Source: Gaeumannomyces sp. JS-464 | Taxonomy: Eukaryota > Ascomycota > Sordariomycetes > Magnaporthales > Magnaporthaceae | Length of the DNA: 64,000 nt | Direction of reading: 5' to 3' | Assembly: GCA_002197995.1 (NCBI GenBank) | Contig: NGZR01000001.1 | Span: forward strand, 9,920,001-9,984,000 | Shown here: piece by piece, positions 47,601 through 60,575 of the stretch | Layout of the letters: every line of letters begins with the position of its first letter | Position numbering within the stretch: the first letter of the stretch is position 1 | The notes under the pieces: model-generated | Told to the model about the DNA's origin: nothing | What the model saw: only the letters and a program-made list of their open reading frames with translations | Databases searched by the model: none | Program-made: the position numbers and the translations under genes

Positions 47601-49514
47601 ATGGACGGATGGATGGATGGGGTCTCGTGCCGACTGCAAAGAGCCGCCGCCGGCGCGACGGTGCACAAAAAGCAGGTGGGCTTGTGCTTGTCTGTGAGGA
47701 TTTTCGCTTAACACGCGGCCGCGAGCCAATGGATTTCGCGAGCAGGTATGTAAAAGAAGCACTGGCCAGGTCTTGGCGAGGGGGGGAGTCTCTGCCGCTA
47801 CAAAGAAGGGCACCTACCTACCTGTCCATGATGACTGCGACTGTGGTACTTTGACGACGGCCTGTGCTGCCGACAGAGGTCCAACGGCCCGCAACGGAGG
47901 AGTGGAAGGGGAGAGCAAGGCTCGCGATGCAGGGAGGCGCAAAAGCGGGTGCCCTGTGCAAGATACGTCCACGATGCCCCTAGACGCTGGGCCCCCGGTG
48001 TCACTCAACTGCGATTGATGCTTGGATGTGGGACAAGGCCGGTACGGTATAGGTAGACAATGCCATTCTTGCAACTCGCTACCGAGCCCCGCCAATCAGT
48101 CCCGTTGATTGGGTCGCCGCGTCGACTGGGAGGAAGTCGAAGAACAGGCGGCTGGGATGTCGGCTGGCCTCCCCTGGGGGTTGGCGTCATCCATTTCTCC
48201 CCCTGCCATTGGGACCAAGAAAGAACGAACAAATAAAAAAAGACAATCGATATTGGAAGCAGAATACACAGGTCAGTAGTCGAATATGACACAAAACAAC
48301 AAAAAAAAAACAATCAGCCGAGCTTGCCCACAATGTTTGCAGCGAGCGACAAGCATCATCTCCATCAATCAACAGCCATGAGCCGAGGAGCCGCCTCCAT
48401 CCCATCCTCTGTTTGCTAACCACACGCCCCTGCTCTACCACCCCTGTCTCCTCCTCGCTCCGTCACGGATGGCCAGGGGTTGTGGTCTTTTTTTTTTTTT
48501 TTTTTTTCTCCTTTTCATTTTTTCGTCCCTTCTCCTGGCCTGCCGGGAAAGGCCCGCAGACGCACAACCCCGTTGACAGCCCTTGCCCGCCCCAAAAGGA
48601 CGGCCAAGCCCAGACCAAACCCCCAAGACCCAAGCAGATGCAGGTCAGTGCCCGTTCGTCACACTTCTTGCAGATAGCCACAAACTTGACAGGACGACGA
48701 CGCCCAAGCGTTTCTCCCCCAAGCTGAGCAGAACCTTCAACCTGCAACTTCCAAAGTGGCGGCAGCGAAAGGGCTGCAGGCTTGGGGTGTCGGTCGCTTG
48801 GCCTTCTCCTTCAAAGCGGACAAAGGGAGTCACCCCGTGATACAACACAGCAGACAGAACAGGTCGGGCCGACGAAATAGCAGTTAAAACAAGCGGACCA
48901 GTAGGGAGCGGCACATATTTCCCACATATTTTCGAGCGTGCTACACGGGTGTTACAAAACGCGAGGGGAAGTGAAAACACCCGGCTTTGATGTGGACAAC
49001 TAAACTCCGTGGGAAAGGGGAAAAACGAAAGCCCTGGAAGGGCAGGCGTGGTCCGCCGTTTCGTCGTTACACGTCGAATTCTGGTACCGCACATGCCGAC
49101 GCCAGGATAACTGAGAATACTATGCGAGGAGGAGGATATGCTCCGGGACACACATAGGCCAACCGTCCTACACGACATGATGTAAACCCATGTCCAATCC
49201 AAATGCCCCCTGGTCCTCTCCAGTCCAAGCCATTGGCCACCCCATTGACCCAAAAGATGCCAACCGAGAACAAAAAATGCAAAGAAAAAAAATGAAGACC
49301 TCCGGCAATGCGCGCTGCATGTCGACAGACGAGAAAGGAAGCGGAGGGCGACAATCTTCTTGGACGGTGTGTAAAACAATAAAGCCTTCGCTTCGGCGGG
49401 CCCAGCAGGCCGGAGACAGGGGGCCGGCATCCGCGGAGGAGGGGTGGCGGGCGTGCTGTCGTGGCTGCCCTTGGGGAGGGAGGGAGGGAGGGAGGGAGTC
49501 AAAAACCGGGTTGA
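44691..49514. other. 4.8-kb upstream flank of the forkhead gene, no gene seen
   Basis: No convincing coding sequence. It has purine or poly-A tracts (46631-46665), a 22-base-class T run (48488-48508), GGATGGAT repeats (47598-47620) and GGGA repeats (49475-49497). Long regulatory flanks of this kind are usual for fungal developmental transcription factors. The last 15 bases adjoin the cactin stop codon. Confidence 0.45.
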
Positions 49515-51664
49515 CTATTTTCTGTAGTAGATCTGCGGGTGACAGGTCAGCCATGTAAGTCGCAACGCACCGCATATGCAAGCGCAGATGCGCGCATGTA
49601 GGGAGAAGGCCGCAGGCCTAAATCGACGCTCGCCTACCTTTTTGAACATGAAATGCAATTGGAGAATCCCCTAGCGCCAGAGTGTCAGCCGCCAAAGAGC
49701 AATAAACAACGGTAGCAGTGGGGCAACATAAAATAAAAAAAAATAAAAAAAAAAGCTGCAGGCATCCAAGGGCGAGGCCAGGGGTATGGGATGGATGGCA
49801 AGGATAACAGGACCCGGGTAGCCGGAGGGGACCACGCTGCGCGCCTCTTCTTGGCGCCGCAGCAGCTCCAGCCAGTCGGCCGATGGCACGTTGGGAGTTG
49901 GCCACCCAAGTCTAGCCCATAGGCCTGGTGCATGGGAATTCTTGGAGGTGTGTGTGTGTGTGTGCATGTTCACGCAGAAAATGTCGAGCGATCGACACGC
50001 TCGAGGCGGCAGGTGTCGATCGCAGAATGAATGCAGAGATCAGGAGAACAACTTACCTTGTCAAAGCTGCTCCGGAACCCTCGCTCCCTCTTGGCGCTGT
50101 AGTCCCACTCCTTGTCGACGATGCGAAAGGCAATGTCCTCGTACGGCGGGCCGGCGATGAAGCGGATCAGGCACGTGTCCTCCTGGCCCGCGGGCGCCGT
50201 GGTCTCGCCGCGCCGGCGCCCCCCTTCGCGGATGATCTTGAAGGTCGGCGCCTTAGTCTTGTCGATGAGGTCCGGGTAGAAGATGTTGAAGCGGTAGCCG
50301 TGCACCGTCTTGGGCGGCGGATTATCGTGGTCGTAGTGCGTCTGGTTGTACTTGTTCCACTCGTACCCCATCTGCACCCGGTTGAAGTAGCGCGGCTTGC
50401 GCGGCCGGTGCTTGTTGGCCCACCACGGCTTGGACTTGGTCAGCGTCTCCTCCGCCGTCAGGATCTCCTCGTCCTCGCCCACCCCGCGCGCCAGCTCCCG
50501 CTCGTACAGCGCCCGGGCCGCCTGCGAGAAGTCGTCCGCCTCGCCCTGCGCGAACCGTGCCGTGCCTGGCGGTGCCGCCCCCGGAGCGGACGCGACCAGC
50601 TCGGTGCTGGGTCCCGCGTTTGGCTCTGCAGGCGTCGACGCCGCCACCGCCGCCGCAGACGACGAGGGGCCGCCCTCCACTGCTGTCTCGATGCTTTTTC
50701 CTTCCTTGCCCTTGGGCGCCGTCCACTTCAACGAGCCTGCGCTCCGCTTTGCGCCCTGGGGCGGGCGGCTGAGCACGTTGGAGTTGGCGAGCGCCTGGGG
50801 GTCCAGGTTCTTGAGCAGCCCCAGCCGCACCTGGTGGATATCCTCCATGACCGCCTTCAGCCTCGCCTTGGCCTTGTACACCAGTAGGCTCTTGAGCAGG
50901 TTCTCCCAGTAGTCGGGGTCGATCTGCTCGTTGGAGTCCAGCTTGGCCCGGATCTGCTTCTCGAGCGCCTCGAGCTGCTCGTATGACTTGGGCCCCAGGA
51001 TCTTGTCCACGTTGGCCGCGACCGATTCTGCGGTCGACGCGCGGCCACCATCAGCACCCTCGGGCCCCAGCTGCTTGCGGCGGTCGGTGCAGAGCGCCTG
51101 GAGCGCGCGCCAGTACTCAAGGTTGCGCTCGCTCGTCTCGAGGGTCAGGTACGACTTGATCTCGGCCTCGACGCCGTCGAGCTGCTTCTCGCTCAGGCCG
51201 GCGATGAGCTTGTCCGGGCGCGGCACGTTGATGGCCACGTCTGCCTCGTCGTCGTCGAGCGTGTCGCGGTCCTCGTCGACCCAGCGCAGGTTGAAGGCGA
51301 GGAAGTCGGCCGGCTTGGCGCGGCGCTCGCGCACCCGGATGTCGGCCTTCTTCTTGGACTGCCGCAGCACGAACTTGTCCTCGCCCGCCACGAACTCCTC
51401 CGACTGCTCGTCCTGCGTCTTGAAGTGTCGGAGGTTGTTGGTCGCTGGTGGCAGCATTGCGCCACCGCGACCACCGCCGCCGCCGCTGTCGCCGTGTGGC
51501 GGCCTCCTGTTGTTGTGGCTCCGGGAGGGCTTTGATACTCGATTTGCCGGGTCGCGTCTTGGGGCGGTGATGTCTCGATCTCGGTTCCGATCTCTACCTG
51601 ACGGCGCGTCGCCTCGGACTGGCGACTTTGAGCCCGCGATCATCGCGGCACGCCCAGGGTCCAT
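49515..51664 (-). CDS. cactin, spliceosome-associated splicing factor
   Basis: A conserved nuclear protein of the late spliceosome, needed for accurate pre-mRNA splicing; the fission-yeast homologue also affects telomeres. Exons: 51664-50057, 49670-49638 (33 bases) and 49532-49515 (18 bases). The frame above 51664 opens with GTG, so ATG 51664 (MDPGRAAMIAG) is the start. An Arg/Asp-rich N-terminus is followed by the middle cactin domain (about residues 85-300: SEEFVAGEDKFVLRQ, LAFNLRWVDED, LEYWRALQALC, DPDYWENLLKSLLVYKAKA). The highly conserved C-terminal domain reads YFNRVQMGYEWNKYNQTHYD, GYRFNIFYPDLIDKTKAP and AGPPYEDIAFRIVDKEWDYS. The two tiny exons add GILQLHFMFKK and IYYRK-stop, the expected end of cactins. 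No frame break is seen. Confidence 0.93.
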
Positions 51665-52384
51665 GTTGACGTCGTCGGAGAACCAACTATATGCAGCTAT
51701 GGCTTTGATGAGTTCTTCCACAAAATATCCGATAGCAGCGATCCCAGATAAAACGTCTGAGGGCTAGTCGGCGTGGTATTTGGCGACTGTGATGATGGTG
51801 ACGTTGGGGACATGGGCCGTCTCCAAGTGGGTCACGAAGAAGCCGAACAATCTTCTAAAGTCTTGGCGCGATGCCAAGGTTCCAGAATGTGGGACACGTG
51901 ATATAACACGTGTCGCCCTCACGCTACTTTAATTCAGCGTGGCGATGTGCAGAAAGTGGTATCATCTACGTTTGTTTTAGCTTTAGAGTTTAGTCTTCCT
52001 CTTTAAGCTGGTTGCAAACTCGAGTTTCAAGGAGACGACGCCGTGCCTCCAAACAATTCCAGGCAAGGAAGGATGTGTCGAGACTGTCATACTTCTATAC
52101 TCCGCTAAGAAACGCTACCCAGACGCAGCCCGCCAAACTCCTGACCTGACTCCCCAGCCATAAGCCACATTAAAATTACACAGAAAACCCGCCGACCCAT
52201 GCCGTAGCAAAGCGCTGTACCCCCATCCCTCCTTTGTACCAGCTCCGGCGATGTAACGCCCAGGATCGTAGTCCTGTATGTACCGAGTAAACATGTAGAT
52301 GTTGCGTAAAAACATCAAACCCATAAAACATCATGTATCGTCTTGATCTTTTTTTTATCTTCTGTAAATGAGCGAAAACGGAAA
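51665..52384. other. intergenic, cactin promoter side and 3' flank of the next gene
   Basis: About 700 bases with no gene. Bases 52330-52370 are AT-rich with a T run and fit a 3' untranslated region of the minus-strand membrane-protein gene. Confidence 0.5.
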
Positions 52385-53462
52385 CTATACCAGCGACGCC
52401 GGCTTCACCCTCGCCATCTCGGACGGATATATACCCGTGTCGTTGGTGAAGCTCCTCGCGACGATGGCACCGGCGCCCCCCGGGCCTGAACGCCGGGTGC
52501 GCCCAGATGGGCGGCGTGCGCGTGCGCAGCGACGGCGGCGGCACGGGCGGCGGTGCGTCCCTGTTGTCGCCGCCCCACCGCGCGTTGGCCCACGCCGGCG
52601 GGCACTTTTTGCCGTCCGGCAGTTCCCACAGCCACCGCTGGCTCGAGCCCGGGCTGGGCCGGGGGCTGCTGTGACTGTTGCTGGTGCTGTTGCTCCTGTT
52701 GTGGTTGTTGTTGCCGCTGCTGGACGGCCTGGACCCGGACGAGGGCGTGCCGCTGTCGGCGCTGCCGCCGTCTCCGACATCCCTCCACACGCAATGCGGC
52801 GGCTGCAGAATCGAGGGCGAGGATACGGGCGAAGGCGACGCGCCTCCGAGGAGCATCTCCTTGTCATCGGCGTCAAAGCCGTCTGTGCCGTCCGAGTTGG
52901 CCCGCTGGCGTCTCAGCCGGCCCGAGGTCCAGTTTGTCCGCGCGCGGGGACTGGCGGGCGTCGGGGGCAGCGGCTCGTCGGGGATGCTGGGGGCGCGCTC
53001 CGACAGCGGCGGCTGGTCGACCGAGGCGCGGCTGCGTAGCGACTTGTCGATCATGGCGACGCGCACGCGCTCCTCCTCCAGCATAACAGTCGAATGCGTC
53101 AGCTTGCGGCTGCGCTCGTACTCCTCCCACGTCAAATCCGGATCGCGGCGCCGCGCCGACAGGAAGTCCTCAGCCGCCTCGGAGCGCCGCCGCCGGTGCC
53201 GTCGTATTATCGTGTAAACGACCATGCCCGCCATAATGAGGAGCGCGAGGCCGAGGACTGCGATGACCACAAATAGAGGAATGTAGTTTTCTGGTGTCCC
53301 TGCTGCGGGCGAAGACGTTTCCCTCGGGCTGCTTGCGGACAAGGAGGGATCGGAGCTGGCTGACGGTGGTGGCGGCGGCGTTCTTGTCGTGCTAGCTATT
53401 GTGCTGTTTGAGGCTTCGGAGGTCGCCGAGTCGCGGGCGTAGATATCCGCCCTGAGTATCAT
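52385..53462 (-). CDS. single-pass membrane protein with Ser/Thr/Pro-rich outer stalk and basic cytosolic tail
   Basis: Function unknown. Residues 1-58 are Ser/Thr/Pro-rich and probably glycosylated. One strong helix follows at about 61-86 (YIPLFVVIAVLGLALLIMAG to VVYTII), then RRHRRRR as stop-transfer. The cytosolic tail has a charged helix (DPDLTWEEYERSRKLTHS), SP-rich phosphorylation-prone patches and Asn/Ser runs. There is no clear cleavable signal peptide, so the N-terminus may be exported through the helix itself, or an upstream exon may be missed. At 52477-52482 a run of six C (six G on the coding strand) breaks frame: removing one base changes the tail to GAGAIVARSFTNDTGIYPSE and the stop to 52385, whereas the uncorrected frame runs to 52176. 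The layout resembles fungal wall-stress sensors or Mid2-like proteins, but no domain proves this. Confidence 0.65.
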
Positions 53463-56036
53463 TTCCGGCCTCTTGACCGACCAGAAGCCGGACGCAATAT
53501 CGGTCGAGGTTAAGGGGTATATGTAGCACCACAGGATGAGGTATATAATAGGAGGGAAACGGTTCGAGGGCAGGAATTTTTGGTACAGGAGTCACGCAGG
53601 TCTGGGGCACCCAATGGTTAGGCCCAGCGTGGAGGAGAGGCGGAGGCAGAATTCATGGCTGCATGATGATTCTGTTCAAAAACGGGCGTCGCAGGGTCGG
53701 GGGATTCACACCAAAAGGGGAGAAAGGGGAGAAGAAAAAAAAAAGCCAAGGCGTTGTGTGAGGGGGGATGCCGCTAGCCGCCGCCGTTCCGACACGCACG
53801 GAGGCAGCGCGAGGCCCGACCTAGGTGGGCAAGCGCAGCGAAAGGCGGGCGTCGGCCCTGGCTGGCGTGGGCAGTAGGAAGGGCCAGTCACGTCACGTCA
53901 ACAGAAGAGATCTCCCTGCGTGCCCACTCAGCCCCTCGCCTGCTGCCCGCTCAGCTCACCGACATCAGCTTGCTTTTTCAACAATGCATTTTCCAGGCCC
54001 AGGCCGCCGCACGCAGCCGTAAACCGTCGACGGACAATTTCAGCAAGGCCAGCGAGGGCGCACGTTCCGGGGTATCCACGCCGGACACGAGGAGGATCCC
54101 AGGCTGGCTCCTTCTTCTGATGGACAGGCGGACGAACCGCTGTCGGACCAGTCCAAGTTTCGATCGGTTGACGTGGAGCTCTGGTGGGTTGGAAGCTTCT
54201 GGGGTGGATAGGATGAGGGGACTGGATGGGGAGAGGGGGAGGCGTTCGTTGCAACGGTGCGGCAGCGGCCCTTCCTTTCCTCGGCAGCGCCATTCCGTTG
54301 GCTGGGAGAGCAGTGGTTTGCGGCGTGCCAGTAGGCAGCGCCAGCAGCAAGCTTCCTGATGGATTGGGTTCGATCCAATTGGCGCCCGACGGCTGGCGGC
54401 CAGCAGAGCAGAAAGAGCGTGCAGCCGAGGCGTCCATCGATGGGATTGGCGGGTGGAAACACGGGCCACTTTTTGTGCTATAATTGGTGCGATAACTGCT
54501 AACACGAGCTGTGCTGCAGCGCCGCCAAGGGTCAGCCGTGGCCGTGGGGAAGCGACCGAGTTGGCACTGTTGGGTTCCTGCCGATCTCCATTTCCCCGTC
54601 CTTCTGCGCCTTTTCGGCCATGCTTTTGGGTCTCGTCTCGTGTTTGCCAGCCGACCGTGATAACCTCAGACAGTCCATGTGCCTACTAGTTGATAATCGA
54701 CATCAGAGACCCCGCCCACCGAACCGTCCCCCGCGAGCCCATGCCATCCTCCTCCTCCGCCAACCCCGTGCTGCCTGCGCTTGGACACCAACCCGGAGCC
54801 TTCCCCGCCCCTTCCTCGGACCATGCCTCCGCACGATCCCTTTTCGGCTCCGGGGGCGGCTCAACCTCCTGGCGTTGGTGCAGTGCGCAAACGCCATGTG
54901 GTGCTCCCTGCAGGCCATCGCGGGCGGCGTCTTCCGTCACCACTCAAGCGAACAAGAGTCAGCTTCCCCCCAACCCCACGATCCTGAACATGCCCCCAAA
55001 TGGGTGAAAGTCCTCCATTCCGGGAATTCCCTGCCTCTCCCCCGCGTTTTCCGGGACGAATCGGCACTCGCGCCTGCAGAATAACCACCCAAGGCCCGGG
55101 CGGGCGCTTGAAAGAAACTTTGAGGATGTGTCAGCAACGTGGGACCACGAGCGAACTCTCAGTGTAACAGGAGGCTCCGGCCTTCTCCGATCCCTCTAGA
55201 CGCCGTTCCACGGCCAGGTCACCCGCCACTCGTTGTCGGAACACCTTGCTCTGTAGGCGATACCTGGTGTATCGGCATCTTCTCGGTCTAATGCGAACTG
55301 TGCTGTCTGAAGGACCCGGACCGGACTGCCGGGCCCTCTGTCCTCTGCTCCAGTCGTGGTTCTCGTGACTTTTCTTTTGTAGCCAACTATGCCTTGGAGC
55401 GTGCCACGATCCATGTATGTGCCAGCCTCTCATCCAATGGCTATCAGGCCCCAACTTCTTCACCCTGCCACCAAGTCGTCACCAAGCACCAACATATAAC
55501 GCAGCTTTTTGGGCACCATCGGCGACGTGTGTGGCAGGAACATTGGCTGTAACCATGGCAGGAAGGTTGGGGCAATGAGGTGCATGTTTCAACAGGCTAC
55601 CGTGCCGCTCCCTCAAATTTGCGCCTGGAGGCGCCAAGTTGTGTGCAACCCTTTTGCGGCTCATTTCGACGAAAGCCTGACGCGGCGGCTTGCCGAGTGT
55701 GAAGGATGGCGTATAGGATTGGCCACCTGCGCACTTGAAGCTACCCTTCTTGTCCTAAAACATCTACTGGACCAAGGCACAGGAGTCTTCTGACAATAAA
55801 GAGTTCCCCTGTTCGGAAGTCGTAGTGACTAAGGCGATGACACAGCAAGAAAGTCGCTAGAGAGATTGGTATGAGGTTCGGTACGGGACCCTATACAGCG
55901 GAATGCGCCAATCTATGTTCGGTGATCTCTCCTACAGATGAGAGACAGTAGCTATGATCAGATGGCCAAGCAAAGTGCCAGAGTGGTAGACGTGAGACGA
56001 AAAAAACCCTAGCGGTATGAAACTGCAGCCCAGTGC
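53463..56036. other. intergenic, no gene seen
   Basis: About 2.6 kb. A GGGTTCGATCCAATT sequence at 54366-54380 recalls a tRNA T-loop but has no tRNA around it. Overlapping open frames at 54000-55100 on both strands have no domain or splice structure. Confidence 0.45.
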
Positions 56037-57826
56037 TCAGAACTTCCTCTTCTTCTTGGCAGGGCCTTGAGCGGCCTTCTTCGCAAGCTGCTCCTGGAGC
56101 TCCTGGTGTCGCCGCGCTGCCCGCTCCTCCGACGTCTCGCGAGCCGGCGGCGGAGCAGCGGGTTCCTCCGATGCCCTCGCCTTGGCTGCCCTCCCGCGGC
56201 TCCCGGCGCTGTCATCATCGTCGTCGCCACCGTCTGCATCCTCGGCCTTCGGGCCTCCTTGCTTCATGCCCGCGGCAGCCTTGCCGATCTTGCCCATCCT
56301 CCTGGCAGGGCGCGCCCTGGTCGCGGCGGCCCCGTCGTCTTCTTCGGCGGTGGCCGTATTTGACGACTCTGGGGGCTTTTCCGGCCCGCGGCCGTCTGTT
56401 CCCTCCGGTGTCGGGGTCTTCGCCTTGGCAGCGGCGCCGATGCGTCCCATCCTCCTCCTGGTCTGTGGCTTCGGAGGAGACGACTGTGCCGCTACCGCGG
56501 GCTCGTCAGCGTCCGAGGCCGTTTCCGACCCGGCGCCATCGTTCATAGCCGTGCCAGAACGAGTCTGTGGCGCTTCCGCTGCCTCATCTTCGGATGCCGT
56601 TTCGGCCTCCGGGTCAGGCTTAGGTTCTGGCTCAGGCTCCCTTCTTCTTCCGATGGCACCCATGCGCTTCTTCGGTTTGGTCGGTGTCGGGACTTTTGGC
56701 GGTGGGTTGCTGTCGGGGATCTGCGTTTCGCCCTCCCCGCCGCTGTCCGTGGACTCGTCGTCGACGGGTGGCGGTGCCGGTTTCTTGGCCTGCTCTGCTT
56801 TGCGAGCAGACAATAGATGCGGCGGTGTTGCCTGAACTTCGAAATCGTCGTCGTCGTCGTTACCGCTTGGACGCCTTTCGCTCGGAGGCGGCGTTTTTCT
56901 CGACGCAGAGATCTTATTTCTCTGCACAAGCCGGACTTTACTCCCAGATTCCTCTTGTATGTCGCTCCACCAGTTATCGAGCGCAGGCCATTCCGGGTAT
57001 TCCAGCGAGGGATGGCGTTGGAGCGCCGGCTCGAAGACGTTATCCATCAGATCCTTGACGTCGCGCGCCGCAACAGGCCCCTTTATGCGGCTATTTCCCG
57101 GCCCTTCCTCCTCGCCACCGTGGCCGTCGCCGTCTCCCCTGAACTTTCTCTTGAAGCCGGCCGCGTCGAAGGGCGCCAGGCCCTTGACACGGGCCTCGGC
57201 GACGACGCGGGTGATCTTCTTCTTCCCCGTGTTGACCAGGGCGCTGAAGACGTGCTCCATGCGCGCGCCGGTGCTCTCCAGCTTGTCGACGACGCGCGAT
57301 ATGACGCCGTCCTTCTCGCGGATGACTCCCAGCAGCGCCTCGACCTCCTGCGAGCGAGTCAGATGGGCCTGCACCAGGGGCAAGACCAGGTCCGCCACGA
57401 GCGCGGACGGGCCGCCGTGCTTCAGGCGGACGGGCCACTTGAGCGGCTTGAAGCCGGCAGGCAGGATGCACGTAACGTCGAGCAGCAAGTTTGGGGGCGC
57501 TGCGCCGTTGGTCGGGGCGGTGGACGACAGGGTCAGGCTGGTGTCGGCATGGTTCGGCGAGTCCGGGTCGAAGGCGGCCTCGATCCAGCGCAGCAGCTCC
57601 TTGAAATTCTCCGGGTCGTCGCTGGGTCGATGCTGGTGTTCTCCTGCAGGCAGCGGAGCAGGATGGCCTTACGATCCAAGCTCTCACGCCAGACGTTGGC
57701 GAGGTCCGTGATGTGCACCGAGTAGGAGACTGGCGACGTGCTGAAGGAGGCGGACACCAGCAGGTTTGGAATGCTGCGGTGTGAAACCGGAAACGGCCGC
57801 CACAACGGGCGGGCTCCCGCCGCCAT
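56037..57826 (-). CDS. XLF/Nej1-type non-homologous end-joining factor
   Basis: It works with DNA ligase IV-XRCC4 to join double-strand breaks in the nucleus. Start 57826 (MAAGARPLWRPFPVS) was chosen because the frame above it opens with GTG. The N-terminal XLF head domain includes SIPNLLVSASFSTSPVSYSV, ITDLANVWRESLDR and, after one correction, NFKELLRWIEAAF. One C must be added in GACCCAGC (57623-57627) to pass from NTSIDP to SDDPENFKELL; without it the domain is cut in two. Residues at about 140-230 form the coiled-coil stalk (HLTRSQEVEALLGVIREKDG, VVDKLESTGARMEHVFSAL). The C-terminal half is disordered with three RRMGxIG-type repeats (KKRMGAIGRR, RRRMGRIGAA, RRMGKIGKA) and ends in KKKRKF, comparable to the basic nuclear-localisation end of yeast Nej1. 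No intron is needed. Confidence 0.85.
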
Positions 57827-60575
57827 TGTATCTCGTCGCCCTGCGATCCTCGCGCTGGCCGAGTGCCAGGTCTCGATATGAGCACCGCGGGCAGTCAGCA
57901 CGTGAAGAAAGACAAGATGCACGTGGTGTGGTGCGGGGAGGGCGGTTTGGATGGGTCAAAGCAAAACAATCGGCGGCGAAAGAACATGAAGTGCCTGAGA
58001 AAATGGATTCGCGCACTAGGGACTAGCCTGCTTCGTCGGTGCCCAATACGCGACGATCTTCAGCGCGACGTCTTCAGCACAGGCAGAAGCAGACCAGTCG
58101 CGTGGTTGGCGCGTGGAAGCGGCGCAATTGTCGCCACATCACGTGCCACAGGCAACAGTCGACTCCCAGCGTGCTGTTGCATCGTAGACGCCCGCTTGAA
58201 TACACACCCAATCAACACCAGCATGGGGCCATCAATGCAGTTATGTGCGTTGGGAAAGTGAGACTGCCCAACCGCCGTGAGCCGCCAGAGGAATCTCATT
58301 CTCCTGCCCACATACCGATTATCATCAACCAAGCGTCCAGCCCCGAATGTGTCCAGCCCCCACGCACCCACCATGCAATTTCTGCGAGCGGGATATGTTT
58401 TGGGAGTGCAGCCTCTGAAACCTCACGGGCGACATCCTCCCCGACAGTTGCAGCCACCGGGTTCCCGGCCAATCATCATGAAAATCAAGAAACACGTGCT
58501 GCAAGCGGGGAAGATGCACAAACGTCGCTCGATGAATCGGCTAAACAGCTTTCTAGAGAGACATGAAACGATAAAATGACGACTTGCGGCAAATGCAACC
58601 TCACGTGCAAGACAGACAAGTTCGTCGCGATATCCGGCATCGCCAAGCTGCTGCAAAGAGCCTTGAAAGTCGAATATTGCGCGGGGCTCTGGAAAAGATA
58701 TTCTCTTGTACTTGCTTTGGGCCGTTACGGATGATAACGCCCCGCGTCCTCAATTCGGACAACCTAGAGGCACCCAGCTTTACCATACCGAGCACCCGCC
58801 TGGTCTTGGGCTAGCGTGGATGACCCGGTCCGCCCTTGGGGAAGAGAAGACTGATTGATTCTTACACTCCTGTTGGGAAGATTCTCGAGTGGCACATCGA
58901 AGCTGAGACCGAGCATGCCACTGGGAGAATTATCGGAGCTCACATACGCACATCGGGCTGGCCTATAATCACGCGAGTCAAGGTTGAAGAGCACCTGGGT
59001 CATATTTCTTTCAACGGCAAATGCCACACACAAGGGGCGGGATTTGATAACCTGGTTTGTTGTCTGGACAGCAATCGCATCCCCGCCGATCGTGCTATTG
59101 CCTTATGTTGGCGCGGCATGATAAGGATCCCGGTGACCGCTTTATTTTGGGGTGTCTGCTCCTTTACTCGATTGAAGGCATCCATGGTCATTACTACAGG
59201 ACCGGGAACGTGGGAGGCGGACTCTCGGTTTCTCGGGCATGCAGCTCATACCGCCCTTGGAGAGCAGCTTTCAAACCCTATGGCCTGAGTACGAGTCTAG
59301 GGACGCGCGGGGCAGGCACATAAATGTCGTTATTTAGGTAAGAGCCCGTGTCAAGGTTATTGGGGGTATGCAAAAGATACATTGGCCACAGCATTTTATC
59401 ACTTGTTATGGTTGAGCTTGTGCGGCCCATGGCCTGTAATCTCTGCACGGGGACTGCCGAGCTGTCAACGGCTGCTCCGAAGATTACACTTGTTTTGACA
59501 GCCCTCAGGCCAACCTTATCATGGGCTATCCACACCGGCACTCGGGCCTCGATCAGCCTAGAGTTGGATCAGACCATCCCGTCGCACTAGGCGCAGGATG
59601 AGTTAGTCAAGGAGGCAGGCACACAGGGAACGAATCATTTGACACACAGCTGCCGATAGCTAGTGCCAAAGCGCCTGCGGGGCGATCTCTGTGGTTCCTG
59701 GTGCTAGCTAGGTCGCTATTTTGAAAACACATTATTGGCTCCTGGCGAAGTTGGGCTGATGGGAGTCCCTCCAGGAACCCTCTCCCGCAACATTATCGAA
59801 GGGTGTAGGTTTTGCCGGGCCTGGAGATCGGAACTTTCCATGTTAGCGAGATGATGGCGTCATGGTCTAGCGAGCGGAGGCGGCCCAGGAATCAAGATCC
59901 GGCTCGCACTAATAGAGCAGCTCGTCAGGCTAGACGCCACTGTCCGATCCCAAGGAGCGAAGCACCCCAGCCTCATTTGCTTCCAATGCCCCCCTGCATT
60001 CCCTTCCCCAGGAGATTCTTGTGCAGGCATCTGCCCCAAAAGGAGAGCGTGGCTCCGCCTCTGCGTAGCCAAGTCTGCGATGTGGAGCGACAGTGAGTCG
60101 AGGAGGAAAATATCACCAGATAATGTCTCCGACACGGCCAACAGGGACAGTTTGGGAGATAACCCAGACTCGGCTGACGCGGCTTCGGGACCCTTTTCGA
60201 CATCAGTTTTGATCTTCCTTGGACGCCTTTCAACCTTGGTTTCGCTGGACTGGCACTGGTTGGTAGGTGTGCCGATGATGACCCCTTCTCTACACAAAGC
60301 TCGAGAAGTTGCTCATAAGGAAAAACAAAACAGCCACCAACAAAGGTCTCGGGCAGCACATATGGAACCTAGGCTCAGGCCCTGCGACAGAGGATTTTCT
60401 TTCCGTCGTTTTCGCCGGTGGCCTCTTGTAGGTTCCTCGCCCCCGCCTAGTTTGACGTTGGCTTCCGCCTCGACGGAGACGGGTTGTAAATCTGACCTTC
60501 TTCCCTCCTCAGAGCTTGCATAGGGGGCATAATGCGCTTTGCCTTACTGACACCCTATTCAACACTGGTCCCTAG
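57827..60575. other. intergenic, no intact gene seen
   Basis: About 2.7 kb, AT-richer beyond 58600, with only short unsupported frames. Exons for the PTH11-like fragment that follows were looked for here without success. Confidence 0.4.

Noticed and set aside
49928..50912. Long plus-strand frames of 319 and 171 codons
   Set aside because: They are antisense to the conserved cactin coding sequence and arise from its GC-rich third positions.
51665..51721. N-terminal extension of cactin
   Set aside because: The frame opens with GTG; the first ATG is at 51664.
54360..54385. GGGTTCGATCC, like a tRNA T-loop
   Set aside because: No matching acceptor stem, D-arm or anticodon arm can be folded around it.
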